From assembly GCF_000227745.2 (NCBI RefSeq), contig NC_018012.1:4878501-4942500 (forward strand): a stretch of DNA of 64,000 bases. The letters are read 5' to 3'. This DNA is from Thiocystis violascens DSM 198 (GTDB lineage: Bacteria; Pseudomonadota; Gammaproteobacteria; Chromatiales; Chromatiaceae). The notes under the pieces were generated by a model. That model did no database searches, was not told the DNA's origin, and saw only the letters and a program-made list of their open reading frames with translations. This document shows, piece after piece, positions 7,201-15,541 of this stretch; position 1 is the first letter of the stretch; every line of letters begins with the position of its first letter. The position numbers were made by a program, and so were the translations under genes.

Positions 7201-7770
7201 CTAATCGACTTTGTCGTATATCTCCGCCAGGCTCAGATTGGCGTCAATGGCGGCGATGTTGAACTGTGCGTCGCGACCATGAACGTCGCTCATGATCCAG
7301 CGACCGTCCGTCTCGCGAGTATAGATCTCGACTTGGGGTCGCTGTTGGGTCACCAGCAGATAGGCTTGCAGGCTTGGCAGATGGCGATAGAGCGCGAATT
7401 TATCTCCGCGATCATCGGCTTCGGTCGATTTGGACAGCACCTCGACGATGAGGATGGGATTGCGCACGACATCGCGGCGCTGATCGTGAAAATCTGGCGC
7501 GTCGCAGATGACGAGGACATCGGGGTAGCAGCAGGCGTCCGCCGGGGCGATGTGGACTTTCAGGTCGTTGGCATAGACGCGACAGGGGCGGCCTTTCATT
7601 TGTGTGCTCAGTTCACGAACGATATTCGTGACGATCAGGTTATGCGGCTCGGTCGCGCCGGTCATGGCGAAGACCTCGCCGGCGACGTATTCGGTGCGCT
7701 CTTCGAGGCGTTCGCGTTCGTCGGTCAGCCAGTCTTCAAAGTTGTCGCGATGTTGAGGATTGAGTGCCAT
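7201..7770 (-). CDS. Uma2 family (DUF820) putative restriction-like endonuclease
   Basis: This 189-aa protein has the Uma2 pattern: EERTEYVAGEVFAMTGAT near the N-terminus, YPDVLVICDAP (the PD of the nuclease core) and NPILIVEVLSKSTEADDRGDK (the E-V part of a PD-(D/E)XK fold). The biological role of the family is poorly known, and members are abundant in cyanobacteria and phototrophic bacteria. It lies between cas6 and cas1 in the same orientation, 26 bp after cas6, so it is probably co-transcribed. It is not a recognised Cas protein, so it may simply be a passenger. Start ATG at 7770. Confidence 0.85.
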   Translation of the reverse strand: MALNPQHRDNFEDWLTDERERLEERTEYVAGEVFAMTGATEPHNLIVTNIVRELSTQMKGRPCRVYANDLKVHIAPADACCYPDVLVICDAPDFHDQRRDVVRNPILIVEVLSKSTEADDRGDKFALYRHLPSLQAYLLVTQQRPQVEIYTRETDGRWIMSDVHGRDAQFNIAAIDANLSLAEIYDKVD

Positions 7771-7796
7771 GTCGCTGAGACTCCCGATGGTTGATG

Positions 7797-8537
7797 TTAG
7801 TTGGCGAGCGATTGCCGAGATGATTTGGCGGGCTCCTGCTTCCGGGGAGCGCCTGGCATCGCGATCACTTCGCCATAGCCGTGACTGACGGCATGACCGA
7901 AGGCAAAACCGACGGGCAGGATGGCGTTGGTGACGAACTCGCCACGCAGTCCAAGCAGCGATTCGCCTTTGTAATGACAGGTGTGGCCGATGGATTGCGT
8001 GAAGACGGCGTACAACTGTCCCTTGAATTCGATATCCAGTCCACGCAGGGCGGTGAGGAGATGGGCGATCAGCAGTCGGTCGCGTTCGTCGCGCCGTTCG
8101 CGTTCGGCGAGGGTGCGATAGCGTCGATAGTTGTCCTGGTTGAACAGCAGCACCGGCGTCTGTATCCGGTAATACGCGAGGCGGTCGCCAATGGCGAATT
8201 GACCGTGCGTCAGGGTCAGGGCGGCATCGGTCACGGAGACCGTGTCCTCGCCAAGCCGCAGCGCGAGATCCAGCCAGGGCAAGCCGAGCAACCGGCTCGC
8301 GGCGTCGCCCCAGCCGAGGATCAGGCCGTGTCCGTCGTGCCAGCGGTATTGCACCTTGGGATAGCGGTAGAGCGATTTGCCGGTGAGCGGATCGTGCTGG
8401 TGAAACAGGTCATCCTCGCGAAAGGCCGTGGCCAGCGCCCCGCGTAACTGCCGGGTGCGCGTTTCGCCCCCGCCGGAGAGTGCGCGGTCCCAGTGCAGTT
8501 CGACCTGGGCGAGGGGGATTTGGGCTAGAGGATGCAT
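7797..8537 (-). CDS. cas6: Cas6-family CRISPR RNA endonuclease (divergent)
   Basis: This 246-aa RAMP-like protein probably cuts the array transcript within repeats. An N-terminal RQLRGALATAF and YRYPKVQYRW block resembles the Cas6 branch with LRG...YPLIQYK motifs, and the C-terminus carries the glycine-rich loop VGFAFGHAVSHGYGEV typical of RAMP folds. The start (ATG 8537) overlaps the preceding cas3-like fragment by 13 nt, indicating an original operon. Catalytic residues in Cas6 proteins vary; the His in HAVSHG or HQHD could serve but this is not shown. The gene appears intact and is the only crRNA-processing candidate in the window. Confidence 0.72.
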   Translation of the reverse strand: MHPLAQIPLAQVELHWDRALSGGGETRTRQLRGALATAFREDDLFHQHDPLTGKSLYRYPKVQYRWHDGHGLILGWGDAASRLLGLPWLDLALRLGEDTVSVTDAALTLTHGQFAIGDRLAYYRIQTPVLLFNQDNYRRYRTLAERERRDERDRLLIAHLLTALRGLDIEFKGQLYAVFTQSIGHTCHYKGESLLGLRGEFVTNAILPVGFAFGHAVSHGYGEVIAMPGAPRKQEPAKSSRQSLAN

Positions 8538-8931
8538 GTGGCGGGGTCTTCCTCGTCGAGTCGTAAATCAAGCCCGCTGTCGGGATGGTAGTAACCGGGC
8601 TTGAGCAGCCAGAATGGCCCAATCGGTTCGGCGTAATCTTCGGGATGAAAACCCTGGCGGGCGTAGACGGTCACGGTACGCTGCTGGAGCGCGGCGGCCA
8701 GTTGGCGCAGGGCTTCGCGTCGGTCCCAGCGATCCTTGACCGCAAGCGCGGCTTCCAGATCGCGGCGTAGACCGTCTTCTTCCTCGTTCAGGACCAGAAA
8801 ACTCTCTTGCTTGACCTTGCCGCGCAACAGGGTTTGCACATCCGGCATTTCTTCCCAGCGGGCGAACGCATTGGTCAAGTCCGCGCCGGTGTTTTTGCGA
8901 GTTTTAACAAACTCAAAATAACGTTGACTAA
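8525..8931 (-). pseudogene. 3' fragment of a cas3-like helicase gene
   Basis: An open frame enters from the IS boundary at 8931 without a normal start: SQRYFEFVKTRKNTGADLTN, continuing with RWEEMPDVQTLLRGKVKQES. It ends LAAALQQRTVTVYARQGF then GPFWLLKPGYYHPDSGLDL. The closing pattern (LQxxTVxV, a gap, then YxPxxGL) resembles the C-terminal accessory domain of Cas3 helicases. No helicase motifs remain, so at least the nuclease and helicase domains are gone, presumably in the IS-associated deletion described for 8932-10125. The assignment rests on remembered C-terminal patterns. It could also be a fragment of another CRISPR-associated protein. Confidence 0.5.
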
Positions 8932-10125
8932 GAGGGTGTAGACAAAAATAATTGAGCTGCTATTTGTATACCAGTCTACAACTGAGCTGGTGTGCGCTGA
9001 TGTCGAAAGCTGGTCGTCCCCCCAAGATTCACGAGGCGGAGCAAGCGGTATTGCGTCAAATTGTCACGGATCGCCCGACCTCCACGCTGTCAGAGATTGC
9101 CCGGGAACTCGCGGCACGGACGGGAATCGAGGCTCATGAAGCAACGATTCGCAAGTCCTTGCGGGAGGCGGGCGTCACGCGCCTCCGGGGCGAGAGTGGT
9201 CTCGAGGCGCAAGCGCGCGCAACGCCGCGTCGGTATGGGTATACGGATGCGCATCGTCGCCACGACCCCGACCAAAGCTACCCAAGTTGTCTGACCGATG
9301 CGGAGTGGGACTTGGTCGCCGCTCTCTTTGAGATGCCGGGCGGGCGGGGTCAACCGCCCCGCGTGTCGCGCCGGAGCATCCTGGAGGCGTGTTGCTACGT
9401 GGTGCGCACGGGGTGCGCGTGGCGGATGCTGCCGCACGATTTCGCGCCTTGGCAGAATGTCTACAAGACGTTTCGCCGTTGGAGTGCGGCTGGGAAGTTT
9501 GAGCAGATGCATGATCGACTGCGGGGGCAATGGCGCGAACGCGAGGGGCGTGAGATCGCGCCGACGGCGGCGGTGCTGGATGCGCAATCGACCCGCGGCT
9601 CGCCGCAGGGTGGACCGAGCGGCTTTGATGCGGGCAAGCAGGTCAAGGGGCGCAAGCGCAGCCTGGTGGTCGATACCTTGGGGTTCGTGTTGGCGGTGAG
9701 CGTGGTCGCGGCCAATCTTCAGGACCGCGATGCCGCCTCGGGCGCCGTCGCTGACGCGGCCGCCAAGTACCCCCAGATCAACACGCTGTTTGTCGATAGC
9801 GCCTACGCCGGTCAATTTGCCCAAACCACCGAGCAGACCCACGCGATCCGCGTGGAAGTCGTGCGCCATCCAGCCAACAAAAGCGTTGGCTCCTGGCACG
9901 TGGACGGGGCGCCTGACCGAGTGGTGATCGCCAACGCCGACGGCTTCGTTCCGCTGCCGAAGCGCTGGGTTGTCGAGCGCACCCATGCGTGGAATGAGCG
10001 TGCCCGTCGATTGATCATGCATCATGACCGTCTGCCAGCGGTCTCCGAAACCTGGGTTTGGCTGGCGGAGGCGCGCATCCTGCTGCGGCGGTTGACCACA
10101 ACGGTTTGATTTTGTCTACACCCTC
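8932..10125 (+). mobile_element. IS5-family insertion sequence, copy 1 (1194 bp)
   Basis: The terminal inverted repeats are GAGGGTGTAGACAAAA and its complement. The flanking trinucleotides differ (TAA at 8929-8931, TGA at 10126-10128), unlike copy 2, which has matching CGA. One side carries the end of a cas3-like gene and the other a cmr3 gene cut off after about 164 codons. The mismatch and the missing gene ends suggest this copy is a recombinant left after deletion between two elements. Confidence 0.93.
9000..10109 (+). CDS. IS5-family transposase
   Basis: The 369-aa protein has an N-terminal helix-turn-helix (SKAGRPPKIHEAEQAV to IRKSLREAGV), a DUF4096-like region (LTDAEWDLVAALFEMP, GCAWRMLPHDFAPWQ) and a DDE transposase domain (VLDAQSTRGS, LFVDSAYAGQF, WVVERTHAWNERARR). 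I chose ATG 9000; a TTG at 8952 would add 16 residues close to the IS end. It is the same protein as that encoded at 15558-16667. Confidence 0.93.
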   Translation: MSKAGRPPKIHEAEQAVLRQIVTDRPTSTLSEIARELAARTGIEAHEATIRKSLREAGVTRLRGESGLEAQARATPRRYGYTDAHRRHDPDQSYPSCLTDAEWDLVAALFEMPGGRGQPPRVSRRSILEACCYVVRTGCAWRMLPHDFAPWQNVYKTFRRWSAAGKFEQMHDRLRGQWREREGREIAPTAAVLDAQSTRGSPQGGPSGFDAGKQVKGRKRSLVVDTLGFVLAVSVVAANLQDRDAASGAVADAAAKYPQINTLFVDSAYAGQFAQTTEQTHAIRVEVVRHPANKSVGSWHVDGAPDRVVIANADGFVPLPKRWVVERTHAWNERARRLIMHHDRLPAVSETWVWLAEARILLRRLTTTV

Positions 10126-10618
10126 TGAGAACGCGTTGCAGGTTTTCGCCCGTCAGCCAGCCGTCTTCCTGCGGTTTTGCGCCGGGGAGCGGTTTGTCCG
10201 GCTGTTCGACGATGCGCGGCAACCGTACCCGACCCAAATCGCAGACGACCGCCGCATCCTCCTCGCCGGGCGCGAGAAAACGATAGTCGTCATCCTTGGC
10301 CAGCAGATGCAGCGGAACGGGATAGAGACGTTCGTCGTTCCACTGCGGATAGGGTCCGGTTAACCGCAGCGCGCCGAGATCGTCGCCGCTGCCGATGATC
10401 TGCTTGAGATCGGCGTATTCGCCCGCGTCCGCGAACCGCGCCCAATCGACGCCCTGTTGTTCACCGATCAGGGTCCGCAACGCCCCGGCAACGGTGCGCG
10501 CCGGGGGCGGAAACAGGCTGCTCAAGGCATTGCTGCCGCTGGTATCGAAACCGCGCGCTTCGCGGAAAAACCAGGTATCGAGCGGATCGAAACGCCAGTG
10601 TTGAATCGAATCGCTCAT
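10126..10618 (-). pseudogene. cmr3: cmr3, 5' fragment
   Basis: Cmr3 is the RAMP subunit that holds the crRNA 5' tag in type III-B complexes. About 164 codons remain: FDPLDTWFFREARGF and SSLFPPPARTVAGALRTLI are the typical Cmr3 opening, followed by DGWLTGENLQRVL. The frame then enters the IS at 10125 and meets IS-encoded residues. A full Cmr3 is usually 300-400 aa. The missing part is not on the other side of the IS, where a cas3-like end is found instead. The ATG at 10618 overlaps the cmr2 stop by 4 nt. Confidence 0.85.
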
Positions 10619-12564
10619 TGGGTTTCAACTCCTTTTTGGGCGAGAAAACGTACCAGTAGCGCGCCGTCGGGTTCCAAACAATTGCTGAGCGGGAAGGTCA
10701 AACTGCCCGCATCGTTCAGGCGCGTCACCGGGTGGCACTGCTCCAATAACGGTGCAATCAAGCGCTCGGCATCCGCGATCTTCAACTTGTCGCGCCGCCC
10801 GTCGTTGACGCCGGAGGCCAGATAATCGACCGCCAGCAATGACCGGGCATCCTGCTCGTTGAACAGGGCGCTGGATGGATCGCCCGATGGATTGAGAAAC
10901 TCGAATCGCTCGCGGATCTTGTAGAAAAACTTGCTGCTGAACGCCGCGCGGTCGGTGGCATCCGCCGAGCGATTCGCGGCGTTCGCGAAGTCGTCGGCAA
11001 GACATTCGATTTCCAGCCGGTGCGGTTGCGTCTGGCAGAATGCCTTTTCCCAGGGCCGCGCCCATTGCAGCGCCTCGCCGCTGGCCTTGGCTACGCGCAC
11101 CGCCAGCGCATCGCGTCCGGTCGCGTCCTTGGCGATGTCATCGAGTAACTGGTGCGAATCGCGCAGCATCCGGGTGAGCGGAATCTTGACATGGGCAAAG
11201 GTCACGGCCGCCGAGATGGTCGAGCGACCATCCCCGTGAAAAGCCTGCCTGAACGCCGCGAGATAGCTGGCACGAATCGCCGTCGCGCAGCCTAGCGCAT
11301 CCTCCAGCGGCAACAGTGCCAATACGTCATCGCCACCGGCGTAGATCAGAAAGCCGTTGCGGTCATCGACGATTTTAGGCACGGCAGCGGTGAAGGTATT
11401 GAGCGCCTCGGAGATTTTCGGCGGGGCCTCCGGATCGGATTGCAGCAGTTGACCGAGGCTGTCGCCGTCCATCCTCAGAATGGCGTAGAAGGGCGACGGC
11501 GGTGTTGCTTGGCCTAGCGCCTTGAGCGCCTGCCTGACCGCCTTGACGCGCTCGCGGTCCGGGCAGAGTTTGCGGTTGTCGAGGACATGCGCGAAGAGGG
11601 CGCTGGAATGCAGGCGCTTGAGCGACTCCTGACCGGTGTCACGAACGCAGCGCAGCTTGCCTAGGCCGCCGTCGGATGTTCCAAGGAGCGGCGACACCTC
11701 AAGCAGCAACTCGACGGTAGCCGCCAAGGACTTCAGCACATCCTCATGCACATTGTTCAGTTGCGCCACCCAATGCGCCGCCGCGAGGTCGAGCGTCGAG
11801 GGCATCTGACCATCGACCCGCCAGCCGTGCAGTGTCCAACCGCCGGGCATGGAGACCCGCAGATCGGCAAAGCCCTTCACGAACCGGCGCTTGATGAAGG
11901 CGATGGCGCAGAGTGCTTCATCGGGGTCGAAATCGCGATTGAATTCTTTGCGCAAAGGCTCCCGGAAAGGCTTCCAGAATGCCGTGAGCCGCTCATCCTT
12001 GGGATGCGTCGCGCCCGAGAGTTCCTGCCAACCGGCCATCATCGAACATTTGACGCCCGCCTCGTCCGGCGGCAGTTGGGTGCGCCAGTTCTTCCGTCGA
12101 TCCAGCAGGGCATCGTCGTTGCCGAGCGCCCAGGCAATGTCCCAGAATTGCGCGCACTGGCGTTCCCAGATCGCCCGCGCTTGCTCCGGGTCTGGCACAT
12201 GGGGTTGTAGATCGCGCTGCCAGACCGCTTCGGCCAGCGCCAGCCACGCACCGCATACCGCCTGCTCGATTTTCAGCGGATCGAAATCGCTTGGCACCTT
12301 GGCTTGAATCGCCTTGAACCGGTTGGGAATACAACCTTGGCGCGGTGCTTCGCCCTGACCTTTCCCGGTCAGCCAGTGAAGATAGCCATCCTCGGGCTTC
12401 GGAAACTTGATCTCCCCACCCTGCTCCTTGACCGCCTGCATCGCCGCGCCCGCCAGCCACGACAGCAGAAAGGAACCGGCCCAGAAATCGCGGGTCCGTC
12501 GCGCTTGGGCGACAAAGCCCTGGACCGGGCCGAGGGTGAAATGAAAGGTCGTTGGCGTGGTCAT
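10615..12564 (-). CDS. cmr2: Type III-B Cas10 protein Cmr2
   Basis: Cmr2 is the large subunit of the Cmr complex and makes cyclic oligoadenylates on target RNA binding. The 649-aa protein opens with FTLGPVQGFVAQARRTRDFW, has a CSMMAGWQELSG motif, and carries the GGDEF-like Palm motifs MDGDSLGQLL and YAGGDDVLALLPL (GGDD near residue 408). No N-terminal HD nuclease domain is present, so it should signal rather than cut DNA. It overlaps cmr1 and cmr3 by 4 nt each, which is tight operon coupling. It appears intact, but its partners Cmr4, Cmr5 and Cmr6 are not in the window. Confidence 0.93.
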   Translation of the reverse strand: MTTPTTFHFTLGPVQGFVAQARRTRDFWAGSFLLSWLAGAAMQAVKEQGGEIKFPKPEDGYLHWLTGKGQGEAPRQGCIPNRFKAIQAKVPSDFDPLKIEQAVCGAWLALAEAVWQRDLQPHVPDPEQARAIWERQCAQFWDIAWALGNDDALLDRRKNWRTQLPPDEAGVKCSMMAGWQELSGATHPKDERLTAFWKPFREPLRKEFNRDFDPDEALCAIAFIKRRFVKGFADLRVSMPGGWTLHGWRVDGQMPSTLDLAAAHWVAQLNNVHEDVLKSLAATVELLLEVSPLLGTSDGGLGKLRCVRDTGQESLKRLHSSALFAHVLDNRKLCPDRERVKAVRQALKALGQATPPSPFYAILRMDGDSLGQLLQSDPEAPPKISEALNTFTAAVPKIVDDRNGFLIYAGGDDVLALLPLEDALGCATAIRASYLAAFRQAFHGDGRSTISAAVTFAHVKIPLTRMLRDSHQLLDDIAKDATGRDALAVRVAKASGEALQWARPWEKAFCQTQPHRLEIECLADDFANAANRSADATDRAAFSSKFFYKIRERFEFLNPSGDPSSALFNEQDARSLLAVDYLASGVNDGRRDKLKIADAERLIAPLLEQCHPVTRLNDAGSLTFPLSNCLEPDGALLVRFLAQKGVETQ

Positions 12565-13550
12565 GGGCGGGACACCGTCGCTGGCACGAACCGCGCAACG
12601 TCACGATTGAAAGCCGTCAAGTCAGATGCTTGGTAACGAGGATCGTGGTGGAAATGCGCAGGTAAATAGAGCACTGCGGCGGCGAATTGGCCGTTGCGCA
12701 GGGCATGAACGTGAAACAACAGAGGACTTGCGCGGCGGCTGTCTTGATCGATGCCTTGCAGGGGCAGGCCAAACGGAATCTTGTCCGCGCCGCGCAAGGT
12801 ACTGGCTTGACCGCGATGCGTTTTATAGATCAACCCGGCTTGGCTGTGTATCCGCCGTGCGTCGGTGTCGGTGGCCAGGATACCGAAGCGGGCGTGTTCG
12901 CTGAAGGCGGTGTAAGGCGGAAAATCGGCAATGTTCTCCGTTTCGCGCATCAAGTTGCGTACTCCTACCTCAAACCCGGCTTGATCTAAAGTCATGTCCT
13001 GAGCGTTGAGCTGGCGTAGCGTGATTGAGCCGAATCCGCGCCGCGCCCGGCTTCCCAACCCGCCAAACAGACTCCAGACATGCAGCGTCTTCTTGATCGC
13101 ATCGATGTCGGCTTGATCCGTTTTCGGTTTAAAACGCAGTTCCAAATCGAATTCGACACCTTCACGAATGCCCTGGCGATGGGGTGCCTGAGTCGTTGCC
13201 ATCAGGCCATAACCGAGATAGCCGCTACCGGTGTTGTTCTGTGGCCACTGCATTTCAGTCGCCAGTTTGGGTTGGCGGCTGACGCGCAGCATGAAAAGAC
13301 TCTGCCCGGTGTTTTCACCGTTGGCGGCAATGCCAAACAATCGCGCTTCCTGACCATGCAACAACCGGAGCGCGGCTGACTCGTCGCCGCCGGCTTCCCG
13401 TAAACAGCGCCCCCAATTCAACGCCCGCCACCAGAACCGCAAAGCGCCCTTGACGGATGGCGGACGGATACCGTCCTCGGGGGTTTGATTGGCGCCGCCG
13501 AGGAACATCGGGGTGACGATCTGGAAGGTGGCTTCAAGCATTTCAGGCAT
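12561..13550 (-). CDS. cmr1: Type III-B RAMP protein Cmr1
   Basis: This 329-aa protein has the Cmr1 opening ATFQIVTPMFLGGANQ followed by PPSVKGALRFWWRALNWG, the hallmark of the family. A G-rich loop, FGGLGSRARRGFGSI, lies near residue 165. Cmr1 caps the 3' side of the Cmr complex. The gene overlaps cmr2 by 4 nt and follows the csx1-like gene after 55 bp. No disruption is seen. Confidence 0.92.
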   Translation of the reverse strand: MPEMLEATFQIVTPMFLGGANQTPEDGIRPPSVKGALRFWWRALNWGRCLREAGGDESAALRLLHGQEARLFGIAANGENTGQSLFMLRVSRQPKLATEMQWPQNNTGSGYLGYGLMATTQAPHRQGIREGVEFDLELRFKPKTDQADIDAIKKTLHVWSLFGGLGSRARRGFGSITLRQLNAQDMTLDQAGFEVGVRNLMRETENIADFPPYTAFSEHARFGILATDTDARRIHSQAGLIYKTHRGQASTLRGADKIPFGLPLQGIDQDSRRASPLLFHVHALRNGQFAAAVLYLPAHFHHDPRYQASDLTAFNRDVARFVPATVSRP

Positions 13551-13605
13551 CGCGCGTCACTCCTGCCGACGTGGTTGATCGTGGTCTTTCCGGACCAATG
13601 CGTGG

Positions 13606-14838
13606 TTATTCATACGCTGTGACGAATTGAGTCAGCCGATCCAATGCCCGGCGCAGTTCGAGCGGCAATTGTTCGGGGTTGACGACCACTTGGAGTACAT
13701 CCTCCCGTTTCGGCGGGTTGCCATGCGCAAGCGCGTTGCGCAGATCTTTGAGCAACCAATACGCATCGCACACCACGCGCGGAATATCACCGGCCCTCAT
13801 TTCCGCTTCGAATTCTTTTTCTGCTGGTTCGCGTCCTTGCTGAAAATTCAGCGGGTTGAATTTGCGCCGGTCACATTCCTGCGTGATCACCGCCTCAAAG
13901 CCCAGGATGGCGGCGCGGACATAATCGCGTTGTTCCAGATAGAACTCGGCCAGACGGCGTTGATGTTCGGACAGGGTGCCGCCGCGCACCCAAGCGAGCC
14001 GTTGACGCAGTGCGTCCTGAAACAATCCCGAGACCCCGGCGAGCGGGCGATCGAGCGCGGGCAAAAAGGTCTGGATACGCCGTCTGGCATCGCTCAGATT
14101 CAATGTCCGCTCGAAAAACGCCGCGTCACGCAAACAGCCGACCTTATCCGCCGCCACGCCGTCCGCTTCCAGCAGGGGGGCAAACAGACTGTAATCGCCG
14201 TTCTGATCGAAGCGCCCGAGTGCATCGATCCAGTGCGCGATCGCGAGCAATCCGTCGAGTTGGATCACCGGCGTCTGATCGTTTTCGGTCATATCGAGTG
14301 CGCCGTAGTAAACGCCTTCGATCTTCAACCCCCGTACCCGCTCCAGAAACAACGCCGACAGCAAACCGACTGCGGCCAGATGACGAAAGCCGTGGGTCAG
14401 ATCGAGAGCGACCCGACCCGCCGGTACGGCGGCGGCGATGGCATCGAGAATCCGCGCCTGCCCGCCGGCGTCGCGCCCATAGTCGATCAGTCGCAGGACA
14501 CAGGGAAGACCGAGCGCGCGTTCAACCAGTGGCACGACTTCGGCAAGCAACACATCGTCCACGCGATTCTCCGTCGCCGCTTCGATCAGCCGCAGACGCA
14601 ACTCCTCATCCTCGCCCTCGACGGCCAACTGTTCGATCAGCACGTCCCACATGCTGCCTGCCGTGCCGAGCAAGACCAGTCGCTCGGGGCGGATGACCTC
14701 GCGCAGCGCCAACCCGAAGAAAGGCGTGGTCTGGATGGAGCCATCGGCAAAGCGGTAATGCGCCGTTCGATAACCGGTTTTAGGATCCTGGCGAGCGCGT
14801 CCCAAAAAGCTCACCAGCGTGGTTGAAACCTTGCTCAT
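13606..14838 (-). CDS. csx1: Csx1/Csx2-type CARF-HEPN ribonuclease (DxTHG family)
   Basis: The 410-aa protein matches the CRISPR-associated DxTHG family: VALDLTHGFRHLAAVGLLSA carries the D-L-T-H-G signature near residue 145 in the CARF domain that binds cyclic oligoadenylate. The C-terminal HEPN nuclease motif R-x4-H is visible in KDLRNALAHGNPP near residue 367. When Cmr2 makes the messenger, such proteins degrade RNA non-specifically. The N-terminus (STTLVSFLGRAR, then TPFFGLAL) fits the TIGR02221/Csx2 branch. It lies between the ring-nuclease gene and cmr1 and appears intact. Confidence 0.88.
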   Translation of the reverse strand: MSKVSTTLVSFLGRARQDPKTGYRTAHYRFADGSIQTTPFFGLALREVIRPERLVLLGTAGSMWDVLIEQLAVEGEDEELRLRLIEAATENRVDDVLLAEVVPLVERALGLPCVLRLIDYGRDAGGQARILDAIAAAVPAGRVALDLTHGFRHLAAVGLLSALFLERVRGLKIEGVYYGALDMTENDQTPVIQLDGLLAIAHWIDALGRFDQNGDYSLFAPLLEADGVAADKVGCLRDAAFFERTLNLSDARRRIQTFLPALDRPLAGVSGLFQDALRQRLAWVRGGTLSEHQRRLAEFYLEQRDYVRAAILGFEAVITQECDRRKFNPLNFQQGREPAEKEFEAEMRAGDIPRVVCDAYWLLKDLRNALAHGNPPKREDVLQVVVNPEQLPLELRRALDRLTQFVTAYE

Positions 14839-14915
14839 CGACGATTCTCCATCCTGTCAAAAATTGTTGCGTCATCTTCTCGGATGCGCGTTTGTCTGCT
14901 GGCATTCGCATCGTT

Positions 14916-15541
14916 TCACGGGGATGCCGCCACGGCGCCATACCGGATCGCCTCCGGCGCCAGTGCCAGCGCATAGCCCGCGCCATCGCTCTCCTGCAAC
15001 ACCAGATACGGCCGTGCCGCCAGTGCGCCGAGCTTTTCCTTCAGGGTCCGGTTGAGTTTGGAGTTCTTGGCGTTGAAGTAGTCCGGCGTGATCCGGTGAC
15101 GAATCGCCCGCATGGTCTTGCCGTGCTCGTCGAGCAGGGCATCGATGCGTTCCAGCTCGGCCATGAAGGGCTCGCGATACGCCACACCGCGTTGCTCGGG
15201 ATCTTCTTCCGGGATGGGGATCCCCGGCAGAGGCTCCAGCCCGGCCTTGGCCCGTCGCGCGAACCAGGAGAGAAACGCCAGTTCGGTGCGCGGCAGGCGA
15301 ATCGTGGTGCCACCGGCGCGGATGCGTTTGGCCGTGAGGTCGATGACCAGCTCGCGTTCGGCGAGCGCCTCTTGAACCGCGTTGACGCAATCGGTAAAGC
15401 GCGCCTGACCCTCGACCAGGGGACGATGCTGCGCGGCGCGCAATCGCACGAAGGGAATCCAGGCCAGATCGACCTGGGCCGTCTGGCAGTCGTAGGCGAT
15501 CTCCTTGTCGCCTTGCTTGACGTGGATTGGGCGCTCGCCGA
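14916..15541 (-). pseudogene. CRISPR ring-nuclease (NE0113 family) gene, 3' part
   Basis: On removing the IS5-family element and one CGA copy, the frame from 16736-17300 continues without shift as LGERPIHVKQGDKEIAYDCQ, through IPFVRLRAAQHRPLVEGQ, to a stop at 14916. About 208 residues are encoded here, including a putative winged-helix region (VIDLTAKRIRAGGTTIRLPR, TELAFLSWFARRA). Only the insertion prevents translation of the complete protein. Confidence 0.8.

Noticed and set aside
10022..10125. The C-terminal end of the cmr3 frame (PETR-like residues after QRVLRG)
   Set aside because: These codons belong to the IS, not to cmr3. The real gene part ends at 10126.
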